NCBI RefSeq assembly: GCF_000730625.1
Contig: NZ_BBIT01000005.1
Coordinates: 310,001 to 374,000, forward strand
Direction of reading: 5' to 3'
Source of the DNA: Pseudomonas oryzihabitans NBRC 102199
GTDB taxonomy: Bacteria; Pseudomonadota; Gammaproteobacteria; Pseudomonadales; Pseudomonadaceae
DNA: 64,000 nucleotides
Shown here: piece after piece, positions 13,683 to 27,021 of the stretch
Position numbering within the stretch: position 1 is the stretch's first letter
How the letters are laid out: every line of letters begins with the position of its first letter
Made by a program: the position numbers and the translations under genes
The notes under the pieces: generated by a model
Seen by the model: the letters and a program-made list of their open reading frames with translations, nothing else
Databases searched by the model: none
Told to the model about the DNA's origin: nothing

Positions 13683-15152
13683 GTGTCGGTCGAACTCTGG
13701 CAACGTTGCGTGGATGTGCTGCGCGACGAGCTGCCTTCGCAACAATTCAATACCTGGATCCGGCCACTGCAGGTGGAAGCGGAAGGGGATGAGCTGCGGG
13801 TGTTCGCGCCCAATCGCTTCGTGCTCGACTGGGTCAACGAGAAGTACCTGAGCCGCATCCTCGAATTGCTCGAGGAACATGCCGACGACGGCATCGCCCC
13901 GGTGCTGTCCCTGTTGATCGGCAGCAAGCGCAGCAACAAGCCGCGTCCGGCGCAGACGCCAAGCAGCCAGAGCACCCCGCTGCCTCCTCCGGTGCAGGCT
14001 CCGCAGCCGATCCAGTCGGACATCGTCACCGCGGGCGTCGCCCTGGAAGACGTGACCGCGGAACTGGCCGAGGCCGACGAGCCGGCGGTCAAGACCGAAC
14101 GTACCGTGCAGGTGGAAGGCGCGCTCAAGCACACCAGCTACCTGAACCGTACCTTCACCTTCGAGAACTTCGTCGAGGGCAAGTCCAACCAGCTGGCCCG
14201 CGCCGCGGCCTGGCAGGTGGCGGACAATCCCAAGCACGGCTACAACCCGCTCTTCCTTTATGGGGGCGTGGGTCTGGGTAAGACCCACCTGATGCACGCG
14301 GTGGGCAACCACCTGCTCAAGCGCAATCCGAACGCCAAGATCGTCTATCTGCATTCGGAGCGCTTCGTCGCCGACATGGTCAAGGCGCTGCAGCTAAACG
14401 CCATCAACGAATTCAAGCGCTTCTACCGCTCGGTGGACGCGCTGCTGATCGACGACATCCAGTTCTTCGCCCGCAAGGAGCGTTCGCAGGAAGAGTTTTT
14501 CCACACCTTCAATGCCCTGCTCGAAGGTGGACAACAGGTGATCCTCACCAGCGACCGCTATCCCAAGGAGATCGACGGCCTGGAAGAGCGGCTCAAGTCG
14601 CGCTTCGGCTGGGGTCTCACCGTGGCGGTGGAGCCCCCGGAGCTGGAAACGCGGGTGGCGATCCTGATGAAGAAGGCCGACCAGGCCAAGGTCGATCTAC
14701 CCCACGACGCCGCCTTCTTTATCGCCCAGCGCATCCGCTCCAACGTGCGGGAACTGGAAGGCGCGCTCAAGCGGGTGATCGCCCATGCCCACTTCATGGG
14801 CCGCGACATCACCATCGAGCTGATCCGCGAATCGCTCAAGGATCTCCTGGCGCTGCAGGACAAGCTGGTCAGCATCGACAACATCCAGCGCACCGCGGCC
14901 GAGTACTACAAGATCAAGATCGCCGATCTGCTGTCCAAACGCCGCTCGCGTTCGGTGGCCCGGCCGCGGCAGGTCGCCATGGCGCTGTCCAAGGAGCTGA
15001 CCAACCACAGCCTGCCGGAAATCGGCGACGCCTTTGGCGGACGCGATCACACGACGGTGTTGCACGCCTGTCGCAAGATCGCCGAACTTCGGGAATCCGA
15101 CGCGGATATCCGCGAGGATTACAAGAACCTGCTGCGTACCCTGACGACCTGA
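13683..15152 (+). CDS. dnaA: Chromosomal replication initiator DnaA
   Basis: Encodes 489 residues. Domain I begins [20 protein letters not shown]; a variable proline-rich linker spans about 85-150; the AAA+ domain has Walker [10 protein letters not shown] near residues 193-201 and Walker [10 protein letters not shown]; domain IV has the DnaA-box-binding signature [15 protein letters not shown] use the GTG start at 13683 (GGGAG six bases upstream), which matches recalled Pseudomonas DnaA; a TTG four codons earlier is less likely. First gene of dnaA-dnaN-recF-gyrB. It melts oriC and loads the replicative helicase. Confidence 0.98.
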   Translation: MSVELWQRCVDVLRDELPSQQFNTWIRPLQVEAEGDELRVFAPNRFVLDWVNEKYLSRILELLEEHADDGIAPVLSLLIGSKRSNKPRPAQTPSSQSTPLPPPVQAPQPIQSDIVTAGVALEDVTAELAEADEPAVKTERTVQVEGALKHTSYLNRTFTFENFVEGKSNQLARAAAWQVADNPKHGYNPLFLYGGVGLGKTHLMHAVGNHLLKRNPNAKIVYLHSERFVADMVKALQLNAINEFKRFYRSVDALLIDDIQFFARKERSQEEFFHTFNALLEGGQQVILTSDRYPKEIDGLEERLKSRFGWGLTVAVEPPELETRVAILMKKADQAKVDLPHDAAFFIAQRIRSNVRELEGALKRVIAHAHFMGRDITIELIRESLKDLLALQDKLVSIDNIQRTAAEYYKIKIADLLSKRRSRSVARPRQVAMALSKELTNHSLPEIGDAFGGRDHTTVLHACRKIAELRESDADIREDYKNLLRTLTT

Positions 15153-15180
15153 CGGACGCGGCCCTGGCAAGGACCTGACC

Positions 15181-16284
15181 ATGCATTTCACCATTCAACG
15201 CGAAGCCCTGTTGAAACCGCTGCAGCTGGTGGCCGGTGTCGTGGAACGTCGGCAAACGCTGCCGGTGCTGTCCAACGTACTTCTGGTCGTTGAAGGCCAG
15301 CGGCTGTCGCTGACCGGTACCGACCTGGAAGTCGAGCTGGTTGGCCGGGTCGATCTGGAAGAAGCCGCCGAAGCCGGCGAGATCACCGTGCCGGCGCGCA
15401 AGCTGATGGATATCTGCAAGAGCCTGCAGCCCGATGCGCTGATCGACATCCGCACCGAGGAGCAGAAGCTGCTGATCCGCGCCGGACGCAGCCGTTTCAC
15501 CCTGTCCACCCTGCCGGCCAACGACTTCCCCACCGTGGAGGAAGGTCCGGGTTCGCTGAAGTTCAGCATTCCCCAGGGGCGCCTGCGCCGGCTGATCGAG
15601 CGCACCGGCTTCGCCATGGCCCAGCAGGACGTGCGCTACTACCTCAACGGCATGCTGCTGGAAGCCAGCACCGGGCGCCTGCGCGCCGTGGCCACCGATG
15701 GTCACCGCCTGGCCATGTGCATGCTGGAAGCCGACGTCGACCAGGCCGAGAAGCACCAGGTCATCGTGCCGCGCAAGGGCATCCTGGAATTGTCGCGCCT
15801 GCTCACCGAACCGGAAGAGCCGGTCAACGTGGTGCTGGGCCAGCACCATATCCGCGCCACCACAGGGGACTTCACCTTTACCTCCAAGCTGGTGGACGGC
15901 AAGTTCCCCGACTACGAGCGCGTCCTGCCGCGGCATGGCGACAAGCTGGTGCTGGGCGAACGTCAGCACCTGCGCGAGGCGTTCAGCCGCACCGCCATTC
16001 TCTCCAACGAGAAGTACCGCGGTATCCGCCTGCAGCTGGAAAACGGCTTCATGAAGATCCAGGCCAACAACCCGGAGCAGGAAGAGGCCGAGGAAGAACT
16101 GCAGGTCGATTACGACGGCGGCAGCCTGGAGATCGGCTTCAACGTCAGTTACCTGCTCGACGTGCTCGGCGTGATGACCACCGACCAGGTGCGCATCACC
16201 CTGTCCGATTCCAGCAGCAGTGCGCTGTTGCAGGAGGCGGGCAACGACGATTCCTCCTATGTCGTGATGCCGATGCGCCTCTGA
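15181..16284 (+). CDS. dnaN: DNA polymerase III sliding clamp (beta subunit)
   Basis: Encodes 367 residues beginning [28 protein letters not shown], the standard N-terminus of the beta clamp, and ending [10 protein letters not shown], the usual C-terminus. The three-domain clamp tethers DNA polymerase III to DNA. The length equals the family norm. It follows dnaA by 28 bases and precedes recF by 10 bases, so the genes are probably one transcript. Confidence 0.98.
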   Translation: MHFTIQREALLKPLQLVAGVVERRQTLPVLSNVLLVVEGQRLSLTGTDLEVELVGRVDLEEAAEAGEITVPARKLMDICKSLQPDALIDIRTEEQKLLIRAGRSRFTLSTLPANDFPTVEEGPGSLKFSIPQGRLRRLIERTGFAMAQQDVRYYLNGMLLEASTGRLRAVATDGHRLAMCMLEADVDQAEKHQVIVPRKGILELSRLLTEPEEPVNVVLGQHHIRATTGDFTFTSKLVDGKFPDYERVLPRHGDKLVLGERQHLREAFSRTAILSNEKYRGIRLQLENGFMKIQANNPEQEEAEEELQVDYDGGSLEIGFNVSYLLDVLGVMTTDQVRITLSDSSSSALLQEAGNDDSSYVVMPMRL

Positions 16285-16294
16285 TCGCCGCTCG

Positions 16295-19821
<3,527 letters not shown>

Positions 19822-19836
19822 TCCCGCGGTTATGCA

Positions 19837-19862
19837 CAAGCCCCGCTATGCGGGGCTTTTTT
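19837..19862 (+). terminator. Rho-independent terminator after gyrB
   Basis: An 8-base stem (AGCCCCGC at 19839-19846 and GCGGGGCT at 19850-19857) with a three-base loop is followed by a run of six T. It lies 15 bases after the gyrB stop and ends the dnaA-dnaN-recF-gyrB unit. Confidence 0.92.
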
Positions 19863-20177
19863 GTGGAAAACATTCTGCCTAGAGAGCCGCAGCGTTTCGT
19901 TCCCCAGGAGCGAACGCCGTTCATCTTATAGCCAGAGGTTTTGTGGATAGTTTTCCTCAGCCGCTTTTGATCATCACAGAAAATTTGCGTAAAGAGGCCG
20001 TGCCATGCGGCATAGAGACACAGGCTATAACGGATGATCCTGTGGATAAGCCTGGGAATAAGCTTGTCGGTACTTGTGGATGAAGACTCATCCGAGGTAG
20101 CGGGCCAAAATCCGCCCACACCAAAGGCTCATGACAGCCTGTGGATAAGTCTGTGGGAAAAGGGCGGAAAAGAGGTG
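19863..20177. other. Gene-free gap with DnaA boxes between gyrB and lptA
   Basis: Exact DnaA boxes are at 20041-20049 and 20140-20148 (both TGTGGATAA), with one-mismatch copies at 19942-19950 and 20075-20083. All four point the same way. No gene-like reading frame is convincing here. The gap separates two convergent terminators, so it needs no promoter, which makes the boxes hard to explain as promoter control. Confidence 0.7.
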
Positions 20178-20204
20178 GAAAACGGCCAGGCCTCGCGGCC
20201 TGGC
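20178..20204 (-). terminator. Rho-independent terminator after the lptA-like gene
   Basis: On the minus strand an 8-base stem (GCCAGGCC at 20197-20204 pairing with GGCCTGGC at 20185-20192) is followed by CGTTTTCC. It lies just past the acyltransferase stop codon at 20212 and ends the glyQ-glyS-gmhB-lptA unit. Confidence 0.8.
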
Positions 20205-20211
20205 GGTCAGG

Positions 20212-20955
20212 CTACGCAGCGCGGGCGGGACTGGCGTCGGGCTTGGTCGCCAGGGCCTGTTCGATGAAGGCGAAGCAGCGGGCATTGAGATCGACGATGG
20301 CGCGCGGATCCTGACCCTGGGGATGGAGCAGCGGACCGATGCTGACCTTGATGGTCCCCGGCGACTTGATCCAGGAGCGATTGGGCCAGTAGGCACCGGC
20401 GTCATGGGCGATGGGCAGGATGGGCACGTTCAGGCTGCAGGCCAGGGCGGCGCCACCGCGAGAGAACTTGCCCATCTGGCCATGATCGATGCGGGTGCCC
20501 TGGGGAAAGATCAGCACCCAGCAACCCTGGGCCAGGTAGCGACCGCCCTGCTCCGTCAGCTGCTGCAGGGCCAGCTTGCCATTGTCGCGGTCGATGGCGA
20601 TCGGCTTGAGCAGCGAGAAGGCCCAGCCAAAGAAGGGAATCCGCAGCAATTCGCGCTTGATCACCTGGGAGGTGGGCTCGAACTGGGCGGACAGAAAAAA
20701 GGTTTCCCAGGTGCTCTGGTGATTGGCCACGATCACGCAGGGCTGCGCCGGGACGTTTTCCAGGCCTTCGATCTCGTAACGGATGCCGCAGATGACCTTG
20801 GCCAGCCAGACGGCGAAACCGGTCCAGGCCTTGACCACCAGCCGATAGCGGGCGCGATAGGCCAGGAAGGGCGCGATCAGCAGGCTGACGCAGGACCAGA
20901 GGATGCCGCTGGTTCCCAGCAGCACATAGAACAACAGGGTACGCAAGAGCCGCAT
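20212..20955 (-). CDS. lptA: 1-acyl-glycerol-3-phosphate acyltransferase (LptA/PlsC family)
   Basis: Encodes a 247-residue PlsC-like acyltransferase, predicted to acylate lysophosphatidic acid at the inner membrane. It has an N-terminal membrane helix (residues 5-30), the catalytic block NHQSTWET (a histidine and, four residues on, glutamate where aspartate is usual), and FPQGTRI in place of FPEGTR. These variants are what I recall for the Pseudomonas origin-linked paralogue called lptA. The start overlaps the gmhB stop by one base. The exact acyl acceptor is not shown by sequence. Confidence 0.88.
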   Translation of the reverse strand: MRLLRTLLFYVLLGTSGILWSCVSLLIAPFLAYRARYRLVVKAWTGFAVWLAKVICGIRYEIEGLENVPAQPCVIVANHQSTWETFFLSAQFEPTSQVIKRELLRIPFFGWAFSLLKPIAIDRDNGKLALQQLTEQGGRYLAQGCWVLIFPQGTRIDHGQMGKFSRGGAALACSLNVPILPIAHDAGAYWPNRSWIKSPGTIKVSIGPLLHPQGQDPRAIVDLNARCFAFIEQALATKPDASPARAA

Positions 20956-21497
20956 CAGGGCGCTTCCTCGAGCAGGTGATCAGCCACCGCGGCCAGGTCG
21001 GCGAAGACCCGGGTGCCGGCTGGCAAAGGCTTGGCCAGGGTGCGTTCACCCTTGCCGGTCCGCACCAGACAGGGTGTGCAGCCAAGGGCCACGCCGGCTT
21101 CCAGATCGCGCAGGCTGTCGCCCACCACCGGCACGCCGCTCAGGTCGGCACGGCCATAGTGGTGGGCGATGGCGCGAAACAGGCCGGGCAGCGGCTTGCG
21201 GCAGTCGCAGCCCGCTTCCGGGCCATGGGGGCAGTGCAGGATCAGGTCGACCCGACCGCCCTCCTCCGCCAGCAGCCGCTGCAGTTTCTCGTGCATGGCC
21301 GTCAGGTCGTCTTCCGTAAAGTAGCCGCGGGCCAGGCCGGACTGGTTGGTGGCCACGGCCACCTGCCAACCGGCCCGGTTCAGGCGAGCGATGGCAGCGA
21401 GGCTGCCGGGCAGCGGTTGCCACTGCTCGGCGCTGCGCACGTAGTCATCGGAATCGACATTGATGACGCCATCGCGGTCCAGCACGATCAGCTTCAT
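20955..21497 (-). CDS. gmhB: D-glycero-beta-D-manno-heptose-1,7-bisphosphate 7-phosphatase
   Basis: Encodes a 180-residue HAD phosphatase of the LPS inner-core heptose pathway. It shows the nucleophile motif LDRDGVINVDSDDYV, the TNQSGLARGYF block, and the zinc-binding loop HCPHGPEAGCDCRKP with conserved cysteines and histidine. The length is typical. It lies just downstream of glyS (3-base gap) and is translationally coupled to the acyltransferase. Confidence 0.95.
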   Translation of the reverse strand: MKLIVLDRDGVINVDSDDYVRSAEQWQPLPGSLAAIARLNRAGWQVAVATNQSGLARGYFTEDDLTAMHEKLQRLLAEEGGRVDLILHCPHGPEAGCDCRKPLPGLFRAIAHHYGRADLSGVPVVGDSLRDLEAGVALGCTPCLVRTGKGERTLAKPLPAGTRVFADLAAVADHLLEEAP

Positions 21498-21500
21498 GCC

Positions 21501-23558
21501 CTAGCCCAGCACCGAGATGTCGGCGACGCCCAGGAACAGGCCACGCAGGTGGGCGAGCAGCGCATAGCGATTGGCGCGGACGCGCTCGTCCTCGGCGTTG
21601 ACCAGCACCTCGTCGAAGAAGGCATCCACCGGAGCGCGCAGGCTGGCCAGGCGCTCCAGGGCTTCGCGATAACGGCGGGCTTCGGCCAGGGGCGCGGCTG
21701 CCCGTTCGGCATCGGCGATGGCCGCGGCCAGGGTGCGCTCGGCGTCGGTCTCGAACAGGGCGGCATCGGCCTGGGTGGCGACCGTGCCCTCGAACTTGCC
21801 GAGGAGGTTGGAGACGCGCTTGTTGGCGGCGGCCAGGGCTTCGGCCTCGGGCAGGCGGCGGAAGGCCTGCACGGCCTGGACGCGCTGATCGAAGTCCAGC
21901 GCCGAAGCCGGGCGCAGGGCCCGCACGGCCAGGTAGGCGGCGGTGTCGACGCCTTCGTCCTCGTAGCGGGCACGCAGCCGGTCGAAGACGAAGTCCAGCA
22001 CCTGCTCCTGCAGCCCGGCGGCCTTGACCCGCTCGCCGTAACCGGCGATGGCGAAGGCGACGGCGGCCGGCAGATCCAGCTCCAGGCCCTTCTCGATGAG
22101 GATGCGCAGCACCCCCAGGGCCTGACGGCGCAGGGCGAAGGGGTCCTTGCTGCCGGTGGGCAGCATGCCGATACCGAAGATGCCGACCAGGGTGTCGAGC
22201 TTGTCGGCCAGGGCCACGGCGGCACCGGTCAGGGTCTGCGGCAGCTCGGCGCCAGCGCCGCGCGGCATGTACTGCTCGTTGAGCGCCAGGGCCACGTCGT
22301 CGGCCTCGCCGCCCTTTTTGGCGTAGTAGTAGCCGGCGATGCCCTGCATCTCCGGGAACTCGCCGACCATCTCGGTGGCCAGGTCGCACTTGGCGAGCAC
22401 ACCAGCGCGGTGGGCGCGCTCGGCATCACCGCCGATGCGTTCGGCGATAAAGGCGGCCAGGGCGGCGACGCGCTGGGCCTTGTCGTAGACGGTGCCGAGC
22501 TGGGCCTGGAAGACCACGTTCTTGAGACGCTCGTTGAAGCTTTCCAGCGGCTGCTTCTGGTCCTGCTTGAAGAAGAACTCGGCGTCGGTGAGACGGGGGC
22601 GGACCACCTTCTCGTTGCCGCTGACGATCTGCGCCGGATCCTTGCTCTCCAGGTTGGCCACGGTGATGAAGCGCGGCAGGAGCTTGCCCTGGGTGTCCAG
22701 CAGGCAGAAGTACTTCTGGTTGTCCTGCATGGTGGTGATCAGGGCTTCCTGGGGCACCTCGAGGAAGCGTTCCTCGAAGGCGCAGACCAGCGGCACCGGC
22801 CATTCCACCAGGGCGGTCACCTCGTCCAGCAGCGCGGGCGGCACCACGGCGCTGCCCTGCTCCGCCGCGGCCAGTTCGGCCACGCGGGACTCGATCAGCT
22901 GACGCCGTTCGGCGAAGTCGGCCAGCACATGGGCGGCGCGCAGATCGGCGGCGTAGTGGGCCGGGGCGCTGATGCGCACCGCCTCGGGATGATGGAAGCG
23001 ATGGCCGCGGGAGTCGCGGCCGGCGCGGCGGGTCAGGATCTCGCAGTCGATCACCTCGTCACCTAGCAGCATCACCAGCCACTGGGTGGGACGCACGAAT
23101 TCCTCGCGGCGGGCGGCCCAGCGCATGCGCTTGGGAATCGGCAGCTCGGCCAGGGAGGCTTCGACGATGCCGGGCAGCAGGCTGGCCGCCGGTTGACCGG
23201 GAATGCTCTGGGAGAATCTCAGCTTGGGACCGCTGCGGTCGATGGCGCTGATGTCGACGCCACACTTGCGGGCGAAGCCCAGGGCCGCCTGGGTCGGCTG
23301 GCCATCGGCGCCAAAGGCGGCCTGGAGCGGCGGGCCGTCCAGGTTGACGCTACGCTCGGGCTGCTGGGTCTGCAGGGCTTCGACCAGCACCGCCAGACGG
23401 CGCGGCGCGGCATAGGCGCGGGCGCCGGCATAGCCGAGACCGGCCTGCTTGAGGCCCTTCTCGATGCCGGCGAGAAAGCTGTCGCCAAGGGTCTTGAGCG
23501 CCTTGGGTGGCAGTTCTTCGGTACCCAGTTCGACCAGGAAATCCAGAGTGGTGCTCAT
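21501..23558 (-). CDS. glyS: Glycyl-tRNA synthetase beta subunit
   Basis: Encodes 685 residues of the beta chain of the alpha2-beta2 glycyl-tRNA synthetase. It opens [20 protein letters not shown] and ends with the anticodon-binding region and [15 protein letters not shown], both characteristic. Two adjacent ATG codons occur (23561 and 23558); the second gives seven-base spacing from GGAGG and overlaps the glyQ stop by one base, so I choose it. Encoded with its partner glyQ. Confidence 0.97.
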   Translation of the reverse strand: MSTTLDFLVELGTEELPPKALKTLGDSFLAGIEKGLKQAGLGYAGARAYAAPRRLAVLVEALQTQQPERSVNLDGPPLQAAFGADGQPTQAALGFARKCGVDISAIDRSGPKLRFSQSIPGQPAASLLPGIVEASLAELPIPKRMRWAARREEFVRPTQWLVMLLGDEVIDCEILTRRAGRDSRGHRFHHPEAVRISAPAHYAADLRAAHVLADFAERRQLIESRVAELAAAEQGSAVVPPALLDEVTALVEWPVPLVCAFEERFLEVPQEALITTMQDNQKYFCLLDTQGKLLPRFITVANLESKDPAQIVSGNEKVVRPRLTDAEFFFKQDQKQPLESFNERLKNVVFQAQLGTVYDKAQRVAALAAFIAERIGGDAERAHRAGVLAKCDLATEMVGEFPEMQGIAGYYYAKKGGEADDVALALNEQYMPRGAGAELPQTLTGAAVALADKLDTLVGIFGIGMLPTGSKDPFALRRQALGVLRILIEKGLELDLPAAVAFAIAGYGERVKAAGLQEQVLDFVFDRLRARYEDEGVDTAAYLAVRALRPASALDFDQRVQAVQAFRRLPEAEALAAANKRVSNLLGKFEGTVATQADAALFETDAERTLAAAIADAERAAAPLAEARRYREALERLASLRAPVDAFFDEVLVNAEDERVRANRYALLAHLRGLFLGVADISVLG

Positions 23559-24523
23559 CATTCGCCCTCCTTGAGCAGCGCCTGGACATCGTCGCGACCC
23601 AGGACCTCGTCACGCAGCGCGGGGCTGGCCAACGGGAAGCCCAGCCGCGCCCGGGCCTTGAAATAGCCCTGGGCGACGCTGCGCGCCAGGGTGCGCACGC
23701 GCAGGATGTAGCGCTGGCGCTCGGTCACCGAGATGGCCCGGCGGGCGTCCAGCAGGTTGAAGGTGTGGGAGGCCTTGAGCACCATCTCGTAGGTGGGCAG
23801 CGGCAGGTCCAGGGCGATCAGGCGATTGGCCTCGGACTCGTAGAAGTCGAACAGTTCGAACAGCTTGGGCACATTGGCGTGCTCGAAGTTGTAGGTGCTC
23901 TGCTCCACCTCGTTCTGGTGGAAGACGTCGCCGTAGGTCACGGTGCCGAAGGGGCCGTCGGCCCAGATCAGGTCATAGACCGAATCCACGCCCTGCAGGT
24001 ACATGGCCAGGCGCTCCAGACCATAGGTGATCTCGCCGGTCACGGGGTAGCACTCGAGACCGCCGGCCTGCTGGAAGTAGGTGAATTGGGTGACTTCCAT
24101 GCCGTTGAGCCAGACTTCCCAGCCCAGACCCCAGGCGCCCAGGGTGGGCGATTCCCAGTTGTCCTCGACGAAGCGCACGTCGTGCACCAACGGGTCCAGG
24201 CCGATGGCGGCCAGGGAGCCCAGGTAGAGCTCCTGGAAGTTGTCCGGATTGGGCTTGAGGACCACCTGGAACTGGTAGTAGTGCTGCAGGCGATTGGGGT
24301 TCTCGCCGTAGCGGCCGTCGGTGGGGCGGCGGCTGGGCTGCACATAGGCGGCGTTCCAGGTCTCGGGACCGATGGCGCGCAGGAAGGTGGCGGTGTGGAA
24401 GGTACCGGCGCCGACTTCCATGTCATAGGGCTGGAGTACCACGCAGCCCTGCTCGGCCCAGTATTGCTGCAAGGCCAGGATCAAGTCTTGGAAGGTGCGC
24501 ACGGTGGGCTTGGACTGGCTCAC
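23558..24523 (-). CDS. glyQ: Glycyl-tRNA synthetase alpha subunit
   Basis: Encodes 321 residues holding the class II catalytic core that activates glycine. The segment [19 protein letters not shown] and the block [23 protein letters not shown] are diagnostic. The start is GTG at 24523 ([11 protein letters not shown]), matching recalled Pseudomonas GlyQ; a longer open frame to 24739 has no homologous sequence. No strong ribosome-binding site precedes it. First gene of glyQ-glyS-gmhB-lptA, divergent from tag. Confidence 0.95.
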   Translation of the reverse strand: MSQSKPTVRTFQDLILALQQYWAEQGCVVLQPYDMEVGAGTFHTATFLRAIGPETWNAAYVQPSRRPTDGRYGENPNRLQHYYQFQVVLKPNPDNFQELYLGSLAAIGLDPLVHDVRFVEDNWESPTLGAWGLGWEVWLNGMEVTQFTYFQQAGGLECYPVTGEITYGLERLAMYLQGVDSVYDLIWADGPFGTVTYGDVFHQNEVEQSTYNFEHANVPKLFELFDFYESEANRLIALDLPLPTYEMVLKASHTFNLLDARRAISVTERQRYILRVRTLARSVAQGYFKARARLGFPLASPALRDEVLGRDDVQALLKEGE

Positions 24524-24698
24524 GAAAAATACCCGTTCGGCTGCGACGAAAAGCCGGGGAGTATAGCCGAAAGCCGCCGTCGCCCGCATGGGGCGCGTGT
24601 CGCGGCCGGGCGGCTGGCCGGGTAGTCCGGACGGGCTGTCTCCGCTGGCGGGCAATTGCGCTAAGGTGAGGCCTTCCCTCCTCGACCGAGTCTTCGCC

Positions 24699-25283
24699 AT
24701 GCCGCGTTGCTTCTGGTGCACCGCCGATCCGTTGTACATCGAGTATCACGACCACGAGTGGGGCGTGCCCCAGCGCGATCCGGCGGTGCTCTTCGAATTC
24801 CTCCTGCTGGAGGGCTTCCAGGCCGGACTGTCGTGGATCACCGTGCTGAAAAAGCGCGAGCGCTATCGTCAGGTGCTGCATGGCTTCGATCCCAGGCGCC
24901 TGGCGCAACTGAGCGATGCCGAGATCGCGGTGCTGATGCAGGACCCGGGCATCATCCGCAATGGCGCCAAGCTGCGCGCCGCTCGTCAGAATGCCCAGGC
25001 CTGGTTGCGCCTCGAAGACCCTGCCGGCTGGCTGTGGTCCTTTGTCGGCGGTACTCCGCGCATCAATCGTTTCCGTGATCGCAGCGAGGTACCGGCGATC
25101 ACCCCGGAAGCCGAGGCCATGAGCAAGGCGCTCAAGCGGGCCGGTTTCACCTTTGTCGGGCCGACCATCTGCTATGCCTTCATGCAGGCCATGGGCCTGG
25201 TCATGGACCATACCCTCGACTGCGACCGCCATGGCGAATTGGCGTCTGCGTCGGCAGAGCTGCAGGAAAAGTCGAATGTATAG
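24699..25283 (+). CDS. tag: DNA-3-methyladenine glycosylase I
   Basis: Encodes a 194-residue base-excision repair glycosylase that removes 3-methyladenine. The N-terminus MPRCFWC and Cys4/His17, together with the C-terminal MDHTLDC histidine and cysteine, form the family's zinc snap; [15 protein letters not shown] carries the substrate-pocket acidic residue. The frame is open upstream to 24588, but only the start at 24699 gives a normal Tag N-terminus. Divergent from glyQ with a 175-base gap. Confidence 0.94.
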   Translation: MPRCFWCTADPLYIEYHDHEWGVPQRDPAVLFEFLLLEGFQAGLSWITVLKKRERYRQVLHGFDPRRLAQLSDAEIAVLMQDPGIIRNGAKLRAARQNAQAWLRLEDPAGWLWSFVGGTPRINRFRDRSEVPAITPEAEAMSKALKRAGFTFVGPTICYAFMQAMGLVMDHTLDCDRHGELASASAELQEKSNV

Positions 25284-25373
25284 CTGCCAGTTGGCGCGAA
25301 CCTTACGCTTTCTTAACGTTTCCGGGGTCTGTAGACGGTAAACTGTCTGGGCATTCAGACAGGAGCCCCTCTT

Positions 25374-26261
25374 TTGGAAAGATTCAAAGGCGCGCTGATG
25401 ATCGCCTTCCTGCGCCTTTTCGCCCTGCTGCCCTGGCCGCTGGTGCAGCGCCTGGGTGGATTCATCGGCTGGTGCATGTGGAAGCTGCCGACCCGCGCCA
25501 GCAAGGTCACCCGTATCAACCTCGCCCACTGTTTTCCCGAACTCGATGCCGCCGGTCTGGAACGGCTGTCGCGCGAGTGCCTGCGCGGCATCGGCAAGAC
25601 TCTGACCGAAAGCGCCTGCGCCTGGATCTGGTCGCCGAAGCGTTCCTTGCGCCTGGTGCGCGAGGTGGAAGGGATGGACGTCCTGCAGGAAGCCCTGGCC
25701 TCCGGCGATGGCGTGGTGGGCATCACCAGCCACCTGGGCAACTGGGAGTTGCTCAACCACTTTTACTGCTCCCACGCCAAGCCGATCATCTTCTACCGGC
25801 CGCCCAAGCTCAAGGCGGTGGACGAGCTGCTCAAGCGCCAGCGGGTACAGCTGGGCAATCGGGTGGCGCCCTCCACCCCGGAAGGCATCATCAGCGTGAT
25901 CAAGGAAGTCCGGCGCGGCGGCGCCGTGGGCATTCCGGCCGATCCCGAGCCGAGTCGCAGCGCCGGCCTCTTCGTGCCCTTCCTCGGCACCACCGCCCTG
26001 ACCAGCAAGTTCGTGCCCTCGCTGCTGGCGCGTGGCAAGGCCCGCGGGGTGTTCTTCCATGCCGTGCGCCTGGCAGACGGCAGCGGCTACAAGGTGATCC
26101 TGGAAGCCGCGCCGCCGGCCATGTACGACCCGGATCCGGAGGTCTCGGTGGCCGCCATGAGCGAGGTGCTGGCCGGCTACGTGCGGCGCTATCCGACCCA
26201 GTACATGTGGAGCATGAAGAGATTCAAGAATCGCCCGGATGGCGAGGAGAAGTGGTACTGA
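25374..26261 (+). CDS. lpxL: Lipid A biosynthesis lauroyl/acyl acyltransferase (LpxL/HtrB family)
   Basis: Encodes a 295-residue inner-membrane late acyltransferase that adds a secondary acyl chain to lipid A. It shows an N-terminal hydrophobic helix, the catalytic motif HLGNWE near residue 123, and the C-terminal RRYPTQYMWSMKRFKNRP signature of the LpxL/HtrB family. The start is TTG at 25374 with AGGAG eight bases upstream; an ATG eight codons later has no comparable site. Corresponds in position to the Pseudomonas htrB gene next to tag. The exact acyl chain is not predictable. Confidence 0.92.
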   Translation: MERFKGALMIAFLRLFALLPWPLVQRLGGFIGWCMWKLPTRASKVTRINLAHCFPELDAAGLERLSRECLRGIGKTLTESACAWIWSPKRSLRLVREVEGMDVLQEALASGDGVVGITSHLGNWELLNHFYCSHAKPIIFYRPPKLKAVDELLKRQRVQLGNRVAPSTPEGIISVIKEVRRGGAVGIPADPEPSRSAGLFVPFLGTTALTSKFVPSLLARGKARGVFFHAVRLADGSGYKVILEAAPPAMYDPDPEVSVAAMSEVLAGYVRRYPTQYMWSMKRFKNRPDGEEKWY

Positions 26262-26266
26262 GGTCT

Positions 26267-26291
26267 AGCGCCCGGGTCCTGCCCGGGCGCT
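26267..26291 (+). terminator. Strong hairpin after lpxL
   Basis: A perfect 10-base stem (AGCGCCCGGG at 26267-26276 and its complement at 26282-26291) with a five-base loop lies just after the lpxL stop. No T-run follows, so it may stabilise the messenger or act as a weak terminator. Confidence 0.5.
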
Positions 26292-26429
26292 GAGGGGCAG
26301 GCGGTGGTCCTATGACCTATCGCTCGGCGCTTCGCCAGCACCGTTCGGTCGGTGCGCGGCTGACAGGCGCCGGGCTTTGCCGGAAGCTGCCAGGACCTCA
26401 AGGGAGCGCCTAAGCCAGGGAGTCAGGCG

Positions 26430-26702
26430 ATGAATTCGCGCGATCAGCGCCAGCATACCCGTACCCCGCTCAAGTGCCGGCTGTGGATCGCCTATCCGGA
26501 TGGCGAGATCGTCGGCGAGACCCGTGACCTGTCCGATGGCGGCGTCTATGTGGTGCACCCCGAGCTGACCCGGCTGCCGCAAGGCACCCGCGTGGTCGGC
26601 CAGGTGCTCGACCTGCCGATCGAAGCGCCCAAGGTGACCATGGAAGTCATGCGCACCGACGGTGACGGCGCGGGCCTCAGATTCCTCCGCGATCAGGACT
26701 GA
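26430..26702 (+). CDS. PilZ domain protein, predicted c-di-GMP binder
   Basis: A 90-residue single-domain PilZ protein. The c-di-GMP contact motifs are present: an RxxxR-type RQHTR at residues 7-11 and DLSDGG near residues 33-38. It has no output domain, so it probably acts by binding a partner. The position just after lpxL matches a PilZ gene in P. aeruginosa. Its last 10 bases overlap the end of the convergent TPR gene. Confidence 0.9.
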   Translation: MNSRDQRQHTRTPLKCRLWIAYPDGEIVGETRDLSDGGVYVVHPELTRLPQGTRVVGQVLDLPIEAPKVTMEVMRTDGDGAGLRFLRDQD

Positions 26703-27010
26703 GCGCGGCGCGCCAGGCGCTTGAGAAACACCGTCATTTCCTTTTCCGCCTGCTTGTCGCCCCTGGCTTGCGCTGCCTGCAGGCCCTGGGTCCAGGCCGC
26801 CTCGGCGCTGGCCAGGTCGGCACTCCCCTCATGGGCCTTGCCCAGCAGCTTCCAGGCCGCCGAATAGGTCGGATCGAATTCGACGCAGCGCGCCAGGTGC
26901 TCGATCGCCCGTGCAGGCTCTCCGGCATCCAGATAGCCCTTGCCCAGACCGAATCTGAGCAGGGCGTTGTCCTGGCCGCGGGCGAGCATCTTCTCCAGGG
27001 ATTCGAGCAT
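26693..27010 (-). CDS. Small TPR-repeat protein
   Basis: A 105-residue protein made of about two tetratricopeptide repeats (LLRFGLGKGYLDAGEPARAIEHL and AWKLLGKAHEGSADLASAEAAW), a protein-interaction fold. No signal peptide or enzyme motif is visible, so the protein is probably cytoplasmic. The start at 27010 has GGAG eight bases upstream and lies 11 bases after rsmB, so it is probably read with def-fmt-rsmB. It occupies the place where trkA is found in related genomes. Function unknown. Confidence 0.85.
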   Translation of the reverse strand: MLESLEKMLARGQDNALLRFGLGKGYLDAGEPARAIEHLARCVEFDPTYSAAWKLLGKAHEGSADLASAEAAWTQGLQAAQARGDKQAEKEMTVFLKRLARRAQS

Positions 27011-27021
27011 GGTGAGGTCTC

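Noticed and set aside
20212-20955. Broken acyltransferase because the HX4D motif reads NHQSTWE
   Set aside because: Glutamate in place of aspartate is what I recall for this Pseudomonas paralogue, and the frame and length are intact.
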